This document shows, piece after piece, positions 25,001 through 32,203 of a DNA stretch of 64,000 nucleotides. The translations under genes and the position numbers were made by a program. Location: assembly GCF_001895005.1 (NCBI RefSeq), contig NZ_BCXH01000024.1, positions 22,552-86,551 of the forward strand, in the 5' to 3' direction. The first letter of the stretch is position 1; every line of letters begins with the position of its first letter. This DNA comes from Rhodococcus yunnanensis NBRC 103083. Lineage in GTDB: Bacteria > Actinomycetota > Actinomycetes > Mycobacteriales > Mycobacteriaceae. The notes beneath the pieces were generated by a model. The model was given only the letters and a program-made list of their open reading frames with translations, did no database searches and was not told where the DNA came from.

Positions 25001-26163
25001 CCGAGCATCCGTGTTGCGACGGCGGTCCGACGTGCGGTGATCCTGCGGGCGAAGTCGTCGGCGGAGATCTTGTTGTGCTCGTGATACGGAAGGTATGCAG
25101 ACACCTCGTCGAAGTCGACGACTTCCGCGGTCGGGCCGTCGTCGGCGGTCATCTCCCGAGACACCCGCTGCCAGCGGAACTGCGCGTACCCCCTCGCGTG
25201 CCCGAGGGTCTCGATCCAGTTGGCAACTCCGGGATTACGCTCGCTGATCACGAGCCGAATGTTGCCGTCGGGGTCGGTCTGCGCCTGCTCCGACGTCAAC
25301 GACGTCTGATGGTTGATGTAGTCGAGCGAGATGTACCACATGCTGCCGAGCTGAAATCCCTGATAGGGCGCATCGGATTTCGGGACGGTGATGATCATCG
25401 CCTGGTCGTCGGTGAGCTCGTAGTGACCGGCCGAGGAGTACTGCGTGCTCAATCCACCCGGGGTGAGCCGAGGTTCGGTCATGGTGTTGACCTCGAGGTT
25501 CAGATAGAACCATCGCGGAAACTGCAGAAAGGTGTTCAGGCGCCCCAGCAACATCTTTCCGGCGGTCGAATAGCGTTTCGCTACTGCGTCTTTCGACCTG
25601 GGTGCCGGTGCCTCGCCTTCTTCGCCGACACGGGCAATGGTGAGTGTGCCGCGCTCGGCCGACCAGTCGCTGTACACCTCACGCACCACGAGCATCGAGG
25701 ATCCTTCCCCGAGGGTGAAGTGGTTCGGTAGATCGGATGCGCGGCCGAAACGCAGCTCGAAGGCTCCGTCGGCGTCGAGGTGGATCTGCCGGTCGTCGAA
25801 CGCGGTGAGGCTGTCCGGTACGTCGACGGGGGAGTAGTCACCCTTGAGGATCTGAAAGCTCAGATCGGTTGTCGTACCTCGCCTTCCGGAGACCACGTAC
25901 TCGCAGTCGTCGCGGATGTTGGCGTGGAAGTACAGCGTGTCGGGATTGTCGAGCCCCATCTTCGTGAACGGCCCGGTGGACGAAGCGAAGAACGGAAACT
26001 CCTTGTCGTATGCCCACGACATCTGAATCGAGGCGCGAATGCTGCCCGCGAGATACTCGTACCCCTCGACCAGATCCTGCTCGTCGCGGATGTGCGGGGC
26101 AGCCTCGATGATCTTCTCGGCAGCGGCTATTGCTTCGGCGAGTGAATCGGTGAGCACACCCAT
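24997..26163 (-). CDS. DUF1214-type protein (Rv3531c-like)
   Basis: A soluble protein of 388 residues with no assigned enzymatic role. Visible conserved features include the segment DNPDTLYFHANIRDDCEYVVSGRRG (near residue 75) and the C-terminal PYQGFQLGSMWYISLDYINHQTSL, which recall DUF1254/DUF1214 proteins. Length and order with the SDR and sulfotransferase genes match Rv3531c-Rv3529c. The ATG is preceded by GAGGAG. It is the first gene of the operon, and its promoter region carries two KstR-type sites and a perfect 16-bp palindrome. The gene is divergent from the IclR-type gene. Confidence 0.82.
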   Translation of the reverse strand: MGVLTDSLAEAIAAAEKIIEAAPHIRDEQDLVEGYEYLAGSIRASIQMSWAYDKEFPFFASSTGPFTKMGLDNPDTLYFHANIRDDCEYVVSGRRGTTTDLSFQILKGDYSPVDVPDSLTAFDDRQIHLDADGAFELRFGRASDLPNHFTLGEGSSMLVVREVYSDWSAERGTLTIARVGEEGEAPAPRSKDAVAKRYSTAGKMLLGRLNTFLQFPRWFYLNLEVNTMTEPRLTPGGLSTQYSSAGHYELTDDQAMIITVPKSDAPYQGFQLGSMWYISLDYINHQTSLTSEQAQTDPDGNIRLVISERNPGVANWIETLGHARGYAQFRWQRVSREMTADDGPTAEVVDFDEVSAYLPYHEHNKISADDFARRITARRTAVATRMLG

Positions 26164-26178
26164 CTCCTCGTGCCTCGT

Positions 26179-26194
26179 GGTACATATATGTACC
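26179..26194. promoter_or_regulatory. Perfect 16-bp palindrome GGTACATATATGTACC
   Basis: The palindrome is 16 bp before the DUF1214-type ATG (26163) and 57 bp before the IclR ATG. Nine of its bases (GGTACATAT) recur at 27197-27205 ahead of cysD. This makes it a candidate operator for the IclR protein encoded next to it. Its AT-rich core may also overlap a -10 element of the leftward operon. Confidence 0.5.
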
Positions 26195-26201
26195 GGTGTG
26201 G

Positions 26202-26215
26202 TAGAACGGGTTACA
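26202..26215. promoter_or_regulatory. KstR-type motif, site A
   Basis: TAGAACGGGTTACA matches TnnAACnnGTTnnA at all eight fixed positions. This is the published operator consensus of KstR, the TetR-type repressor of cholesterol catabolism in mycobacteria and rhodococci. It lies in the divergent control region of the Rv3531c-like operon and the IclR gene. Confidence 0.65.
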
Positions 26216-26226
26216 GAAGTCGAGAA

Positions 26227-26240
26227 TAGAACGTGTTCCA
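26227..26240. promoter_or_regulatory. KstR-type motif, site B
   Basis: TAGAACGTGTTCCA is a second perfect match to TnnAACnnGTTnnA, 25 bp from site A and ending 10 bp before the IclR ATG. Bound protein would block initiation of the iclR transcript. Confidence 0.65.
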
Positions 26241-26250
26241 GGGAGGGTCA

Positions 26251-27144
26251 ATGGCCGGCAGGACATCACCACCCACGGACCGAGTCGTCGCGGTGCTCGA
26301 CCACCTCGTCGCGCGGAGCGACCGCAGATTCGGTCTCTCCGAGCTCGCCAGGGCGTTGGGGATGAGCAAACCCACCTGTCTGGGAATTCTGACCTCGCTG
26401 GTCGACGGCGGTTACCTCGTCCGAGATCCCGCGTCCGTCACGTACGGGCTCGGCCCAGCGCTCATCGCAGCCGGCCGCGCGGCGCAAGCGGGCTTCGCCG
26501 TCGGCCCGATCGTCAGGAGGCATCTCGAGAATCTCAGCGCCCGGTACAGGGCGACGTGCACGGCGTCCGCGGTGGTCGGTGATCGCATCACCGTTCTCGA
26601 AGCGACAGGACCCGACGTCGGCCGGAGCGTCAAGGTCGGCCAGGCGTATCCGTTCGCCCCTCCGGTCGGTCTGATGTACGTGCTGTGGGATTCGGACGCG
26701 AATCTGGAGAACTGGTTGCACCGCGAGCCTGCACTGCCCGTTCGGCTCGATCGGGAGCATCTGCGGCGTGTGGTCGCCGAGTGCAGGCGCACGGGTTACC
26801 TCGTCGAGACGCTCACCGAGGTGGGGCTCAAACTGCACACGGTGATGGCGGGTGTCGGCGCCCACGACCTACCGGGTGAGGTTCGTGAACTGCTGGGGGA
26901 GATGGTTCAGGGTCTCGGCGAACGCGTGTATCTCGGCGCCGACGAGGCGGGGCCGGGTACCGAGCACGGCGTCAGTGTCATCGCCGCGCCGACGTTCGAC
27001 GAGGCGGGCCGGCAGGCGATGGTGCTGACACTGAACGTGCGGCGGTCCATCACCGGTGCGGACATCGTCGAACGTGGGCAGGCGCTGGCTGCGGTCGCCG
27101 GCGCGGTGACCGCTGAAGTGGGCGGTTTCGACCCCATCCGTTGA
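26251..27144 (+). CDS. IclR-family transcriptional regulator
   Basis: A 297-residue regulator. The winged helix is at the N-terminus (VVAVLDHLVARSDRRFGLSELARALGMSKPTCLGILTSLVDGGYLVRDP), and the effector-binding GAF-like domain follows (VGDRITVLEATGPDVGRSVKVGQAYPFAPPVGLMYVLW through TEHGVSVIAAPTFD). The ATG at 26251 has GGGAGGG upstream. It is divergent from the Rv3531c-like operon and is followed by cysD on the same strand, 97 bp later. It may control both sides through the shared GGTACATAT sequence. Its inducer is unknown; in this family inducers are usually small organic acids. Confidence 0.92.
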   Translation: MAGRTSPPTDRVVAVLDHLVARSDRRFGLSELARALGMSKPTCLGILTSLVDGGYLVRDPASVTYGLGPALIAAGRAAQAGFAVGPIVRRHLENLSARYRATCTASAVVGDRITVLEATGPDVGRSVKVGQAYPFAPPVGLMYVLWDSDANLENWLHREPALPVRLDREHLRRVVAECRRTGYLVETLTEVGLKLHTVMAGVGAHDLPGEVRELLGEMVQGLGERVYLGADEAGPGTEHGVSVIAAPTFDEAGRQAMVLTLNVRRSITGADIVERGQALAAVAGAVTAEVGGFDPIR

Positions 27145-27152
27145 CCGAATAG

Positions 27153-27166
27153 TGAAACGCGTTCTA
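27153..27166. promoter_or_regulatory. KstR-type motif, site C, upstream of cysD
   Basis: TGAAACGCGTTCTA is a third perfect match to TnnAACnnGTTnnA. It sits in the 97-bp space between the iclR stop and the cysD GTG at 27242, together with GGTACATAT at 27197-27205. This links the PAPS-synthesis genes to the same regulators as the sulfotransferase operon. Confidence 0.6.
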
Positions 27167-27196
27167 CTCTTCATATTGCCAGTCTTGGACCGCATC

Positions 27197-27205
27197 GGTA
27201 CATAT
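27197..27205. promoter_or_regulatory. GGTACATAT half-site upstream of cysD
   Basis: The nine bases are identical to the left part of the palindrome at 26179-26194; the right part is degenerate (TTCGACC). It is 37 bp before the cysD start. Candidate IclR operator half-site; the evidence is only shared sequence and position. Confidence 0.35.
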
Positions 27206-27241
27206 TTCGACCGGCGACTTCGGACACGAGGGGCAGGCAAC

Positions 27242-28159
27242 GTGGTGACGGTGACCCAGTACGAACTCTCGCATCTCGACGCGCTGGAAGCCGAGTCGGT
27301 GCACATACTGCGCGAGGTCGCGGCGACGGCCGAACGTCCGGTGCTGCTGTTCTCCGGAGGCAAGGATTCGGTCGTCATGCTTGCCCTGGCGACCAAGGCG
27401 TTCTGGCCTGCGCGACTACCGTTCTCGGTGATGCACATCGACACCGGCCACAACTTCCCGGAGGTAATCGCCTTTCGCGATCGCACCGTTGGTGAACTCG
27501 GCGTCTCGCTGGTCGTGGCACGCGTGCAGGACGACATCTACGCAGGCCGCGCCGTCGAGGACACCGGGCCGGGAGCGACCCGAAATCGATTGCAGACCAT
27601 CACATTACTGCGTGCCATCGGTGAACATCGGTTCGATGCCGTGTTCGGGGGAGCCCGCCGCGACGAGGAGAAGTCGCGCGCGAAGGAGCGAGTATTCAGC
27701 TTTCGGGACGAGCACGGTCAGTGGGATCCCCGCAGGCAGCGGCCCGAGCTGTGGCAGCTGTACAACGGTCGTCATCGACGCGGCGAGCATTTCCGGGTCT
27801 TCCCGCTGTCGAACTGGACCGAGCTCGATATCTGGCAGTACATCGCGGCCGAGAACATCGCGCTGCCCAGCATCTATTACGCACACCGGCGCAGTGTCGT
27901 TTCGCGCGATGGAATGCTGCTCGCTACAGGGGAATTCGTCGAACCTCTGCCCGGGGACCGCCCGTTCGAAGCTCTGGTCCGATTCCGCACCGTCGGCGAC
28001 GCCACCTGCACCGGATGCGTCGAATCCACGGCCGCCGATGCACCGGCAGTGGTCGCCGAGATCGCCGCGACCAGAACCACCGAACGCGGCGCGACGCGCG
28101 GCGACGACCGAATCTCCGACTCCGGCATGGAAGACCGCAAGAAGGAAGGCTACTTCTGA
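27242..28159 (+). CDS. cysD: Sulfate adenylyltransferase subunit 2
   Basis: The catalytic subunit of ATP sulfurylase, which makes adenosine 5'-phosphosulfate from sulfate and ATP. It contains the PP-loop LLFSGGKDSVVML near residue 38, GGARRDEEKSRAKERVFSFRDEHGQWDPR and FPLSNWTELDIWQYI, and ends with the conserved MEDRKKEGYF. The frame opens at GTG 27152, but that start overlaps a KstR-type site and adds a non-conserved hydrophobic stretch. GTG 27242 (or 27245), downstream of GAGGGGCAGG, gives 305 residues, the normal length. The stop overlaps cysNC (TGATG). It may belong to a sulfonation module rather than only to cysteine synthesis. Confidence 0.95.
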   Translation: MVTVTQYELSHLDALEAESVHILREVAATAERPVLLFSGGKDSVVMLALATKAFWPARLPFSVMHIDTGHNFPEVIAFRDRTVGELGVSLVVARVQDDIYAGRAVEDTGPGATRNRLQTITLLRAIGEHRFDAVFGGARRDEEKSRAKERVFSFRDEHGQWDPRRQRPELWQLYNGRHRRGEHFRVFPLSNWTELDIWQYIAAENIALPSIYYAHRRSVVSRDGMLLATGEFVEPLPGDRPFEALVRFRTVGDATCTGCVESTAADAPAVVAEIAATRTTERGATRGDDRISDSGMEDRKKEGYF

Positions 28160-30000
28160 TGTCTAAACTGCTCAGGGTGGCCACCGCCGGAAGCGTCGAC
28201 GACGGTAAATCGACGCTGATCGGACGGCTGCTGTACGACTCGAAATCGATCTTCGAGGACCAACTCGAGGCCGTCGAACGTTCCTCGCGCGAGCGCGGCG
28301 GCGAGACGGCGGACCTCGCGCTGTTGACCGATGGACTGCGTGCCGAACGCGAGCAGGGAATCACTATCGACGTCGCGTACCGGTACTTCTCCACTCCGCG
28401 AAGAAAATTCATCATCGCCGACACACCGGGACACGAGCAGTACACGCGGAACATGGTGACGGGCGCGTCGACTGCGCATGTCGCGTTGATTCTGGTCGAC
28501 GCCCGAACCGGCGTGTTGGAACAGACGAAACGGCACGCATTTCTGGCGTCGCTGCTCGGCATTCCGCATCTGGTGCTGTGTGTCAACAAAATGGACCTCG
28601 TCGACTGGTCACAGGTTCGATTCGAGGAGATCAAGGAGGACTTCACCTCGTTCGCGGCGAAGCTGGACGTGCACGACCTGGCGTTCGTACCGATGTCGGC
28701 GCGCGACGGCGACAACGTGGTCCACCGGAGCAATCGGATGCCGTGGTACTTCGGAAGCTCCCTGCTGCACGTCCTGGAGGACGTGCACGTAGCCTCGGAC
28801 CAGAACCTCATCGACGCCCGGTTCCCCGTCCAGTACGTCGTCAGGTCGACGGCGCGGGACGGCGATCACACGGACTTTCGCGGCCTCGCCGGAACCGTCG
28901 CCAGCGGGGTGTTCGCCCCGGGCGACGAGGTGGTCGCGCTGCCCTCCGGCTTCCTGACGCGGGTCGCGGCGGTCTGGGGACCGGGAGGGGCGGCGTTGAC
29001 GGATGGATTCGCGCCGTCGGCGGTCTGCATCGAACTGGCCGACGCCCTGGACGTGGGACGCGGCGACATGCTGTGTCGGCCCAGCAATCGTCCGCTCGTC
29101 GGATCGGAGATCGACGCAATGGTGTGTTGGCTGACCGATGCCGACGAGCTGCGGGAGGACGGCCGATACGTTCTTGTGCACACCACGCGTTCGACTCCCG
29201 CGCGCGTCGTCCGTCTCGACTACCGACTCGACGTCGAAACCCTGCACCGGGACAAGAACGCGAAGTCGTTGGCGCTCAACGATATCGGGCGTGTGCAGAT
29301 CCGCACCCACAATCCGCTCTACTTCGACCCCTATCGCCGTAACCGTGTGACCGGTAGCTTTCTACTGGTGGACGAGACCACCGGGGCGACCGCCGCGGCA
29401 GGGATGATCACCGGGCCGACGGTGGCTGCATCGAACGTCGTGTGGCACTCGGCCCGGGTCGACCGCGCGCAGCGCGCCACCCGCGGTGCGACGGTGTGGC
29501 TGACGGGGCTGTCCGCGTCGGGCAAATCCACCGTCGCCGCGGAACTCGAGCGGCTGCTGGTGGCGTCGGGGCGGCCTGCCTATCGGCTCGACGGCGACAA
29601 TCTTCGCCATGGATTGAACTCCGACCTGGGTTTCGCGAAGGCGGACCGAACCGAGAACGTGCGACGCGTCGGCGAGGTCGCCGAATTGATGTCCGACGCC
29701 GGTCTGGTGGCGATCGCATGTCTCATCAGCCCGTATCGGACCGACCGCGACGAGGTACGCCGCGTGCACGAGCGCGCCGGGCTGCCGTTCTTCGAGGTGT
29801 ACGTCGATACACCGGTGGAAACGTGCGCGGAACGCGACCCGAAGGGCATGTACGCGAAAGCCCGTGCCGGTGAGATCGCCGGCTTCACCGGGGTCGACGA
29901 TCCCTACGAGGCACCGGAGCACGCGGATCTCGTGCTGCACCCATCCGATGGGGATCCGGCAGCACAGGCCGCTCGGATTGTGGAATTGTTGGGCACGTGA
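28159..30000 (+). CDS. cysNC: Bifunctional sulfate adenylyltransferase subunit 1 / adenylylsulfate kinase
   Basis: A 613-residue fusion. The N-terminal GTPase CysN (about residues 1-430) has GSVDDGKSTLIGRLLYDSK, DTPGHEQYTRNMVTG and NKMDLVDW, and its EF-Tu-like beta domains follow. The C-terminal APS kinase CysC (about 440-613) has the P-loop GLSASGKST near residue 450, LDGDNLRHGLNSDLGF, TENVRRVGEVAELM and the lid region DPKGMYAKARAGEI. Together with CysD it turns sulfate into PAPS, the sulfate donor. This fusion is the usual actinobacterial form. It overlaps cysD by TGATG and cysQ by GTGA. Confidence 0.96.
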   Translation: MSKLLRVATAGSVDDGKSTLIGRLLYDSKSIFEDQLEAVERSSRERGGETADLALLTDGLRAEREQGITIDVAYRYFSTPRRKFIIADTPGHEQYTRNMVTGASTAHVALILVDARTGVLEQTKRHAFLASLLGIPHLVLCVNKMDLVDWSQVRFEEIKEDFTSFAAKLDVHDLAFVPMSARDGDNVVHRSNRMPWYFGSSLLHVLEDVHVASDQNLIDARFPVQYVVRSTARDGDHTDFRGLAGTVASGVFAPGDEVVALPSGFLTRVAAVWGPGGAALTDGFAPSAVCIELADALDVGRGDMLCRPSNRPLVGSEIDAMVCWLTDADELREDGRYVLVHTTRSTPARVVRLDYRLDVETLHRDKNAKSLALNDIGRVQIRTHNPLYFDPYRRNRVTGSFLLVDETTGATAAAGMITGPTVAASNVVWHSARVDRAQRATRGATVWLTGLSASGKSTVAAELERLLVASGRPAYRLDGDNLRHGLNSDLGFAKADRTENVRRVGEVAELMSDAGLVAIACLISPYRTDRDEVRRVHERAGLPFFEVYVDTPVETCAERDPKGMYAKARAGEIAGFTGVDDPYEAPEHADLVLHPSDGDPAAQAARIVELLGT

Positions 30001-31100
30001 CGCATTCGATCGATGACGACAGTACATTCGCCGCCGACGTAGCCAGAGCCGCAGGAGAACTCCTGCTGGAGGTACGTGCACGTGAGGCCGCGACGACTAC
30101 CGGCCGCGAGCTGGGCCGTCTCGGTGACGGGCAGGCCGACGAGTTGATTCTTGCGCGACTGCGGTCCGAGAGGCCGGAAGACTCCGTGCTGTCCGAGGAA
30201 TCCGCCGACGATCTCGCGCGGCTGGGCGCCACGCGCGTATGGATCATCGATCCGTTGGACGGCTCGCGCGAGTACGGTATCGCCGGTCGCGGCGACTGGG
30301 CCGTGCACGTCGGTCTGTGGGAGGCAGGGAAGGGGATGACGGCGTCGGCCGTCGCGCAACCGACGCTGGGCGTGGTGTACTCCACTGCCGATGTGGCACC
30401 GCCGCCGCGAATCGATCGCAGGCCGCAGCTCGTCGTCAGCGACAGCCGTCCGCCGTACTACATGGATGCGTTGGCCGCCGACGTCGGTGGCGACATCGTG
30501 ACGATGGGGTCCGCAGGCGCCAAGGCGATGGCCGTGGTGCGCGGCGACGTCGACGCCTACGTGCACTCCGGCGGCCAGTGGGAGTGGGACTCCGCGGCCC
30601 CGGTGGGTGTGGCGCTCGCGGCAGGTCTGCACTGCTCGCGAATCGACGGATCACCGTTGTTGTACAACCAGTCTCACCCCTATCTGCCCGATCTGCTCAT
30701 CTGCCGCCCCGAACTGGCCGAGCCGCTCCTGCGCGGGATCGCCGCTCACGCGACCCGCGATGCGGACACCGGGCGGGTGGCGATGGCACGTGAGTACATC
30801 TCGGCTCTCGTCAGCCACGACGCCACCAAGATCCGCGTCGCCGAGCGGTGCCTACGCGTCGAGAACGGCCAACAGACAGGGGACACAGGCGCGTTCATTC
30901 GGGACGAGCTGGAAAGCGGTGCGCAGTACGCGGCCATCGAGGGCGTCCGCGACCTCGCCTTCCGTGAGTGGGAGGGCAACGTGGTGGCGCGCTTCGTCCT
31001 CGAATTCGCAGGCGGCACAGCAGTGTCGATCACGGAGCACTTCGCGATTCCGGCCGGAGACATCACCTCCATCACGGCGATCATCGAGCCTGCCGACTAA
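29997..31100 (+). CDS. cysQ: CysQ-type 3'(2'),5'-bisphosphate nucleotidase with extra NTF2-like domain
   Basis: Residues 1 to about 245 are an inositol-monophosphatase-fold phosphatase that removes the 3'-phosphate from PAP (or PAPS). Visible are LSEES, the metal site WIIDPLDGSREY near residue 84 and the C-terminal SGGQWEWDSAAPVGVALAAG. A further 110 residues follow (about 255-367, from ATRDADTGRVAMAREYISAL to the end) that normal CysQ, about 250 residues, lacks; they look like an NTF2-fold (DUF8021/SnoaL-type) domain. The reading frame is continuous. The start is GTG overlapping the cysNC stop. The operon position fits removal of PAP left by the sulfotransferase. Confidence 0.87.
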   Translation: MTHSIDDDSTFAADVARAAGELLLEVRAREAATTTGRELGRLGDGQADELILARLRSERPEDSVLSEESADDLARLGATRVWIIDPLDGSREYGIAGRGDWAVHVGLWEAGKGMTASAVAQPTLGVVYSTADVAPPPRIDRRPQLVVSDSRPPYYMDALAADVGGDIVTMGSAGAKAMAVVRGDVDAYVHSGGQWEWDSAAPVGVALAAGLHCSRIDGSPLLYNQSHPYLPDLLICRPELAEPLLRGIAAHATRDADTGRVAMAREYISALVSHDATKIRVAERCLRVENGQQTGDTGAFIRDELESGAQYAAIEGVRDLAFREWEGNVVARFVLEFAGGTAVSITEHFAIPAGDITSITAIIEPAD

Positions 31101-32011
31101 CTTTCGAGCCTCCGGACGGCGTTCTGCAACTCCGCTGTGCGCGCCTGGGCATCGATCAGCACACGCTGCAGACGCCGAGCTTCGCGCTCGGAGCCCTTCT
31201 CGGTGCGCCGAGCCTGCGCCTCCTGTTCCTCCGCCTCGTGCAATTCGGCACGCAATCGAGTGAGTCGGTCCTTGATCTCGGCGAGGTCCGCAGACGCGGA
31301 TTCGGCCTCGGCTCGGGCGGATTCGGCGTCGCGGCGGGCGGAGTCCTCGTCCTCGCGAGCCTCCTCCAGCTCCTCGCGTGCGGCATCCAGTGCCTCCTGG
31401 TCGACGGCGGCGGCTTCATCCGGCTCGTCGGCCTCGTCCGGTGCGTCGGGCTCGTCTGGCCTATCGGGCTCGTCAGGCCTGTCAGGCCTGTCGGGCCTGT
31501 CGGGCTCCGGGGCCAGCGTCAGGACAGCAGGTCCGAACCCGCTGTACGACTCCGCGGTCACGACGCGTCCTGCGCGTACTCGCTCGGCGATCTCGGGGTC
31601 GGCGAGGGCCGCGCCCAATGTCTGCCCGATCTCGCGATCCGGGTCGTCCGCTCCGGCTCGGCCATGTTCGGCGGCGAGTTCGACGGCGCGTCGGGTGAGA
31701 GCGCGGATCGCCTGTTGCCGGGTGGCCGAGAGTTCCTTGAGCTCGTCAGCGGCCGAACGCCTTTGGGCGTCGCGCAGGCTGTGTCCGATGTCGAACAACT
31801 CGGCGATGTCATCGGGCTCACCGCGGACGAGGAGATTGACCATCCACGCGACGGTGGTGGGTTTGCGTAGTGCGCCGACGGCTGTGGCAAGCGCACGGTC
31901 GCCTGCAGCCTTGGCGCGGGCGACAGCGTCTTTACGCGCAGCGACGAACTCGGATGGATCGACCGAATACAACTGGTCGGCCAGCTCGTCGAAATCGAGG
32001 GCTTCGGGCAC
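31097..32011 (-). CDS. Coiled-coil hypothetical protein
   Basis: A 304-residue soluble protein. The first 150 residues are helical and conserved-looking (LDFDELADQLYSVDPSEFVAARKDAVARAKA, KPTTVAWMVNLLVR). A proline/aspartate-rich linker with repeated PDRPDEPD units follows, encoded by 9-bp repeats at about 31429-31509. The last 100 residues are a long Glu/Ala/Arg coiled coil. The KPTTVAWMVN segment is shared by a family of uncharacterised actinobacterial proteins. The GTG at 32011 gives the natural start; the frame upstream crosses tRNA-Arg. Its stop overlaps cysQ by 4 bp. Function unknown. Confidence 0.8.
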   Translation of the reverse strand: MPEALDFDELADQLYSVDPSEFVAARKDAVARAKAAGDRALATAVGALRKPTTVAWMVNLLVRGEPDDIAELFDIGHSLRDAQRRSAADELKELSATRQQAIRALTRRAVELAAEHGRAGADDPDREIGQTLGAALADPEIAERVRAGRVVTAESYSGFGPAVLTLAPEPDRPDRPDRPDEPDRPDEPDAPDEADEPDEAAAVDQEALDAAREELEEAREDEDSARRDAESARAEAESASADLAEIKDRLTRLRAELHEAEEQEAQARRTEKGSEREARRLQRVLIDAQARTAELQNAVRRLES

Positions 32012-32045
32012 ACAGTCATACTCGCATCGACCGCGAGTGAATGTG

Positions 32046-32118
32046 TGCCCCCGGCAGGATTCGAACCTGCGACCTTTCGCTCCGGAGGCGAACGCTCTAT
32101 CCCCTGAGCTACGGGGGC
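32046..32118 (-). tRNA. tRNA-Arg (anticodon CCG)
   Basis: A 73-base cloverleaf on the minus strand: acceptor GCCCCCG with CGGGGGC, D arm GCTC-AGGGGATA-GAGC, anticodon stem TTCGC-CTCCGGA-GCGAA with CCG, T arm GCAGG-TTCGAAT-CCTGC, discriminator A. CCA is not encoded. It decodes CGG. Confidence 0.96.
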
Positions 32119-32203
32119 AAACCTGGAGTTCAGGCGTGCCTGTGGGCGGATCCAAGACTAGCGCATCACCCCCGCCATCCGAAATCGCCCTCGTGTCGGG
32201 CTT

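Noticed and set aside
27152..27241. Upstream start of CysD at GTG 27152
   Set aside because: It would overlap the KstR-type site and add a hydrophobic, non-conserved 30-residue segment; GTG 27242 fits the CysD family.
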